Made by a program: the position numbers and the translations under genes
From: Stereocaulon alpinum
Lineage: Eukaryota; Ascomycota; Lecanoromycetes; Lecanorales; Stereocaulaceae
Length of the DNA stretch: 64,000 nt
Direction: 5' to 3'
NCBI GenBank assembly: GCA_018257865.1
Contig: JAEUBA010000018.1
Span: 1 to 64,000 of the forward strand
Shown: positions 59,176 through 64,000 of the stretch, piece after piece
How positions within the stretch are numbered: the stretch's first letter is position 1
Layout: every line of letters starts with the position of its first letter
Notes under the pieces: model-generated
Database searches by the model: none
Told to the model about the DNA's origin: nothing
Seen by the model: only the letters and a program-made list of their open reading frames with translations

Positions 59176-60076
59176 GTGGGAAGGAGATATGTGTACATGA
59201 GTATAGAAGATTGAACGCTTTTCATGGGTGGGTGTATAAGATACTGTTAGCGAGGTGCAACAGAGCCTGAGCTCATAAAAAGCAATCAATGATTTAGCTA
59301 CATCTGATCATCATCGTGGCCAAATGAGATCCCACGCATCCCCGCCTTTTACATTCGTACACCTCCAACAACATCCTAACCCTCCAAATCGCGGCACCAG
59401 AATCCCCCTTCGAATCCCTCTGAACCTTGAACATAAGTCCGAGGACCGGAGTTCCAGGCAAACGCTAATCCTCACGAGCTACAACCCAAGACAACAAGCT
59501 GCCAGCGAGTAGTTCTATAGATTTTGCCAAATAGCTGTTCCCGTGCTAGAAAGGCGTCTCAAAAGAAATACTAGAAAGATAAGGTAATGTTTTAGGTTCT
59601 AGACTCGAAGAGTATGTAGCCTGCCATCGGGCCGTCAACTGGCTGCCAATGGACTGCCAATGGACTGCCAAATGGCCGCCAAGACGACGACGCTCAAAGA
59701 TGGAAATGTTGGAAACCTCATTTGAGACTAGGCAAGTCTCTCGGAGAGTAAAAGGGCGGCGTAGTATACTTTGAGCTATAAGCCATTTATCCTGGTGAGA
59801 TCTACCATAGTGACCTGACCTATCCGCCGCATAGACTCGTATATACATCGTACCCCATTCATACCCATTATGATTCTAGCTATCCACTCCGGGTCTAGCC
59901 AAACACCTGCCGTGACGGAACGCCGCCGAAAGAACCTTCCTGCCGACTTAGCCGGCATCCAATCATGCCGAAGACTTCGAATTATCCGCGCAAGAGAAAC
60001 TTCCCTTGGAACTGGAAGAGTCTTTGTGAATAGCTGTGCCTGAGGCGTATAAGCCCAGTCCGCACTGCATTGGTAG
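59176..60076. other. Convergent intergenic region
   Basis: 900 bp between the stops of the aldo-keto reductase (+) and the permease (-). It contains a short repetition of CTGCCAATGGA (59,643-59,671). Frames here look like noise. Confidence 0.55.
59643..59671. repeat. Short tandem repeat of an 11-bp unit
   Basis: CTGCCAATGGA occurs twice in a row and a third time with a change (CTGCCAAATGG). Intergenic; probably replication slippage. Confidence 0.8.
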
Positions 60077-61614
60077 TTAGTATCTCAAGATCACACCAGA
60101 GCAGGAGATAAGAAGAGCACCTACAATTGTAGCCCCGATGCAGAAGATAAGAGTATTCAAGCCCGTCAAAAACATCTTCCGTCTAGTCTCTCTATAGCGT
60201 CCGTAATTCAGATACAGCCAGAAAACACCACTCAATCCATACGTAAACCAACTAGCGAAAAGAGCGCTGATCAGCGACAGCAGATCGTTGAAGACAGGTA
60301 TAGCCTCTGCGATGATCCAAGCAATAATCCAGAGAGTGAGCACGATGAGAGCCCACAATCCAAAGCTCGACCAGCTGTTCTTGCCCATGCGATCGGTACC
60401 ACGGAAGAGGCGCACGTATATATATTTGGCAGCGACATGGCCGTTGATGACGCCAGAAATGACGATGGTTGGGATGGCGATACCGTAGGCGATTTTTTGC
60501 AACAAAGGGGATGTTGAACCGAGAGCGGGACTGGCAACGCTGGCACCTGCGTAGCGGTATGTGACTACGGCCACGATGAGATACATGCTTGTGTCAACGC
60601 CTTGAAGTAGGAAGAGCGCTTTTGGGTATTGCACTGGGTCTTTGAGCTCGGAGATGAAGGAGAAGAATGTGACGTGTCCTAAGGGAACTGTTAGCAAGAG
60701 TCATCGCTGCTAAAGGATAGGACTAGTCATACCTGCATATGCGAAGATGATGTTGGTCACGGCCACAAAGCCTCTGTAGAGATTCGACTGCACCGTCACA
60801 TCCACCTTCCCATTTCCAGGTCTCTCCGCTCCAACGCCCGCCATCGTAATAACAACAGCGGCAATGATGGATATGAAACTGACGATAGCCATATAACTGA
60901 CTCTTTTTAGTGTTCTCGGCAGTGTGCACATCAGGCAAACGATAAATCCTACGAAGCCAAAGACGATAGAACAAGTCCCATGTCCTGTAAGCACGTTCAA
61001 CATTATCGAGAAAGTGAGGATGTGGCTGCCCATGACGAAGACAAGGAAGAGTATCTGAGCGGCGCCGAAGATCTCACGTCCCCAGCGGCCTGCCATCACG
61101 TATCCTGCGTCTGCCATGTTATGGACTTGAGGGTAGGCGAGTTTGAATTGGCCGAGCACAAAACCGGTATACGTCGCCAGGATACCGAGACCTAGGATGA
61201 GGATAATGCCGCTGATAGAGACGTGATTAGTGGTAATTTGAAGCAGAATGTCTTGCCGCTAGACTCACGGAACAATGCCAATGGCGGCCAGGACAGACGG
61301 AAGCGAGAGGATACCGAGGGAGATGGTCTCTGCGATCATGATCATGCCTGCTTGCCTGTATCCATGATATAAGCACTCTTGTATATGATGCCTGTCGCTC
61401 TAGACACCCACCACCAAGCCATGGTCCTGTATTTGACCTCGGAATTCGTCTCATCTCCAAACGGATCCTCACTGTCTTTGTTGCCAACGCTCCTTGAGTT
61501 GCCCTTCTCCATTCCAATTTCAAGGTTTTCATCGCTTCCATTGCCAGATTGGCGATCTTTGCCATCGCCCCCAACGTCATAGCCATAGCCATGTCGATAG
61601 CCGTTCTCTGCCAT
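60077..61614 (-). CDS. Amino-acid permease, AAAP family (456 aa, 3 introns)
   Basis: Proton-coupled amino-acid transporter of the kind that includes fungal neutral/aromatic permeases (MTR-like). Exons 61614-61412, 61355-61269, 61211-60733 and 60678-60077 (1371 nt, in frame; introns 54-57 bp). A polar N-terminal tail of about 65 residues (Gly/Asp/Glu-rich) precedes the first membrane segment, QAGMIMIAETISLGILSLPS, the family signature. About eleven hydrophobic segments follow. AYAGHVTFFSFISELKDP is the typical conserved loop between TM6 and TM7, and RMGKNSW and VFNDLLSLISALFASW are other family blocks. The start at 61,614 is the only ATG before the tail. The substrate cannot be told from sequence. 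Confidence 0.9.
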
Positions 61615-62452
61615 GGCGGAAGGATCGCGTGCCAGATTTAGATGGGCAACGAAGTCGACCGAGCCGTAATGGTGACCCAGCTCTATAGCGACTTAGAGGA
61701 TCAGCACAGTTTTCGACGAGAAGGTTGAGATTTAACGGTATTTCGTGGAGGTTGCAACGGAAGCGGAGTAGGCTGGCGGAGAAGAGTGAGCAAGTAGGGA
61801 CGGTAAGGTACCGTATGCTCCACATTATTAGGGCTGTAAGTTGGAATTTCACATGACGATCCGCCCAAGATCCTTTTCAGCAAAGTTCCATGGCGTCCCG
61901 CATGGCATTCCACAGATCTCGAACCCACTACCAATCATAAGCTGAGGATCTGCTCGGTTGATTGGCTGAATCGGCGAGGGGGATGACTTGTACATTCCCC
62001 TTGTTGGCTTCCTTGGCTCAAGCAAGAGCTTTCCTGCGGAACCTACACACCGTTATACCTCTCAGAATCCATGCGTAAAGGACTAAAAGTGAAAATACTG
62101 CTGTGACGAATGTTGGATAAGCGAATGCCTCGTCGAAAAGGCTTTAGAGTCTGGGCTGAGAAACTAGTGTGACGTAGCGCCCGGCGGGAGAGCTCTCTAG
62201 TCTCCCGGCCTCGCCGGCTAACACTGTGGCGGCTAGAAAACTTGGCGTGGAGATGATGTGCTCAATCACGGTCACCAGCTCCACCTTGACTTTGTGGCTT
62301 CACATAACGGAATCATATGCCAATAAAGCAATTATTTCCTTGGTGTTGAATGTCTATGTAAGGCGCTATGCTAATGGTAACACCCACGCAATCGGTCTAT
62401 AAGCTCTCTCATATAGCAATACATATATACAATTCTAGCCCTGAGTTGTCCC
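61615..62452. other. Permease promoter region
   Basis: 840 bp between the permease start and the glycerol-3-phosphate dehydrogenase stop (both minus strand). A GC-rich imperfect inverted repeat (CCGGCGGGAGA at 62,181 and TCTCCCGGCC...GCCGG to 62,217) could form a hairpin in the middle. Confidence 0.6.
62181..62217. repeat. GC-rich imperfect inverted repeat
   Basis: Arms CCGGCGGGAGA (62,181-62,191) and TCTCCCGGCCTCGCCGG (62,201-62,217) pair at both ends with a 6-base bulge in the second arm and a 9-base loop. It lies between two minus-strand genes, some 570 bp upstream of the permease ATG and well past the dehydrogenase stop. Confidence 0.6.
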
Positions 62453-64000
62453 TTATTTATTGACAGGGGAGTCAGTCTTCAACACTGGTTTCTCTCCGGA
62501 CCGGAATTTGGAGTCACTCTCCATGGTGTCTGCTGGGGCGTCTGTAATTGTTGTTAGCAGGCCATTGTTTCTTCGGGTCTAGAGAAAGGGCATACCATGT
62601 CTAGAATACAGCTTCCTTTCGTGCTCGTCATACTCCCCTGCCTTCCCACTTTCGACGTCCCGCCTCGTCACGTTGAGCTTGCTTTTGGCCAATCCCATGC
62701 TGGCCAGGAATTGCACGCTGTCTTTCCACTCCTTATCCCTGCGCTTGCTATCCCACTTCAGCTCCTCAGTCATCAGGTCGATGACAGTCGGAAGTGCTTC
62801 GAGGGCTGCTTGGGCATTCAAGAAAGCTAGCCGTGTTCTTCTTGCAAGCACATCAACAGCTGTCTGCGCATACTCATGACGCACAGCGTAGCGAACCTCC
62901 CCATCGACAAATGGGTAGAGAGGGGAAATCTTGATACCTCGCACAGGGTATCTTTGCTCCGTAGGCGACGAGAGTGCAGCCACGGTCCAGGCACGGTCAC
63001 CGTAGGACTCGCAGAGATGTTTTGCAACGATGTTCTCAAGGCCAAAGTGCTGGATCAAATTGATGAACAATGTCTTCGAGAAGCCGTGAGCGCCGACCAG
63101 GCGAACTTGATGAGTTTGACATGTGCCATCTAAAGGCGCACTGTCATCCATCATCTCTGTGCCGCTGATATGTGGAACCTCCACAAGAGGATGTGTCTTG
63201 ATACCGTATATTCTCAGGGCTTCATCCACCGCCTCTTCCGCCATCTGCCTATAGGTCGTCCATTTACCCCCTGCACAAGTCAATAGTCCAGAGTCCGATA
63301 TAGTGATTAGATGATTTCGAACAAGTGATTCCGTGTTTTTGGATTTGGGATCTTTGACGAGTGGCCTGATTCCAGACCATGCAGCAAGCACGTCGCCTCG
63401 CCTTACATTAATATCAGGGGCTAGATAGCCACGGATCTCTGACAGAATCCAATCAATCTCTTCTTCGCCAGCAATGGGGTTCTGTACGATATTCGTGGGA
63501 GCATCTGTAGTTCCGGCGATAGTATTACCCTGCCAGGGCAAAAAGAAGATGACTCGACCATCAGAAGTCGCGGGATCAATGAGACCCATTTTCGAAGGAC
63601 TGTAGTAGCCTGGCAATATAACGTGGACACCTGAACTTGGAGCAACAATCTCACTGACATTCTGGTCGTCCATCTTGCGTATTGAGTCTGTAAATGGTCC
63701 AGTGGCATTGATGACACCTTTGGCTCTGATCGTAAACTCTTGCGCTTTGTTGCCGTCCTTCTCTTGCACTAAATCTTTGATTCGAGCACCATTGATCTTG
63801 CCAGTCGCGTCCTTTTCCAAGCCTGTGACTTCGATGTGGTTTACTACAGTAGCGCCGTAAAGTGCTGCTGTCATTGCAAGCGATACGTTCATTCGGGAGT
63901 CATTATGGGCGCCATCTGCTAGACATCAGCATCTGTCCGTCTGTTACTTGCCATTGTAATTGTACCATAGTATACCAGAGCCCCAAACAGGTTATCTCTC
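62453..64000 (-). CDS. GUT2: FAD-dependent glycerol-3-phosphate dehydrogenase, mitochondrial (5' end off the window)
   Basis: Oxidises glycerol-3-phosphate to dihydroxyacetone phosphate at the mitochondrial inner membrane and passes electrons to ubiquinone; used for glycerol growth and the NADH shuttle. Visible exons: 64000-63966 (partial), 63918-62596 and 62541-62453. Motifs: DNLFGALVYYADGAHNDSR, VINATGPFTDSIRKMD, APSSGVHVILPGYYSPSKMG, FFLPWQGNTIAGTTD, TCAGGKWTTYRQMAEEAVD. The last intron (62,542-62,595; GTATGC donor, CTAAC branch, ACAG acceptor) replaces a stop reached by reading through; the spliced end is RHDAPADTMESDSKFRSGEK and ends SPVNK. The FAD-binding N-terminus and targeting peptide lie beyond position 64,000. 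Confidence 0.93.

Noticed and set aside
18525..64000. Secondary-metabolite or nitrate-assimilation gene cluster
   Set aside because: No polyketide synthase, NRPS, terpene synthase, nitrate reductase or nitrite reductase is present, and the genes have unrelated roles.
1..64000. CRISPR arrays, bacterial-type operons or rRNA genes
   Set aside because: The DNA is fungal nuclear with spliceosomal introns; no evenly spaced repeat array or rRNA sequence was seen.

Overview
The window is nuclear DNA of a filamentous ascomycete (Pezizomycotina; Dothideomycetes is plausible but not shown). The signs are short introns (mostly 43-94 bp) with GTRNGT donors, CTRAC-like branch points and YAG acceptors, fungal gene families, and a repeat block that looks mutated by RIP (repeat-induced point mutation): CpA/TpG are nearly absent, TpA is in excess, and TAG/TAA stand where CAG/CAA/TGG codons should be.

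Layout. Bases 1 to about 18,440 are a decayed repeat block without a live gene. From left to right it holds the 3' pol end (integrase and chromodomain) of a Ty3/gypsy element cut by the window edge, two 250-bp LTR copies, a gag zinc-knuckle fragment, a large Helitron (Rep-like and PIF1 helicase regions; candidate 3' hairpin ending in CTAA at 10,051), and a full-length Ty3/gypsy chromovirus with two 190-bp LTRs (10,054-15,856). A more GC-rich patch follows, with 120-bp direct repeats, 66-68-bp tandem repeats and a tRNA-like sequence, and then a third, truncated LTR copy. The block stops less than 100 bp from the stop codon of the first live gene.

From 18.5 kb the DNA is ordinary and gene-rich. 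In order: nitrate transporter (-), DUF8004-like protein (+), broken Fe(II)/2OG-dioxygenase-like gene (-), PHO84-type phosphate transporter (-), unknown 656-aa protein (+), broken BOR1-type anion transporter (-), cupin protein (+), SCP-x-type thiolase (-), NADP-glutamate dehydrogenase (-), aldo-keto reductase (-), conserved unknown (+), 2EXR/F-box-like protein (+), C-terminally membrane-anchored unknown (+), ribonucleotide reductase large subunit (+), small secreted protein (-), second aldo-keto reductase (+), amino-acid permease (-), and FAD glycerol-3-phosphate dehydrogenase (-, 5' end beyond the window).

Exon-intron structures were worked out by hand; every model called intact closes in frame over all its junctions. 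The genes do not form an obvious biosynthetic cluster. They are mostly nutrient uptake (nitrate, phosphate, amino acids), nitrogen and carbon metabolism (gdhA, GUT2, thiolase, reductases) and DNA precursor synthesis. I found no convincing new multi-gene system. The observations most worth checking are an Asn-to-Asp change in the second nitrate signature of the nitrate transporter, the nested RIP-mutated elements with the tRNA-like patch, two transporter/oxygenase pseudogenes between intact genes, and a CACGTG site upstream of the phosphate transporter.
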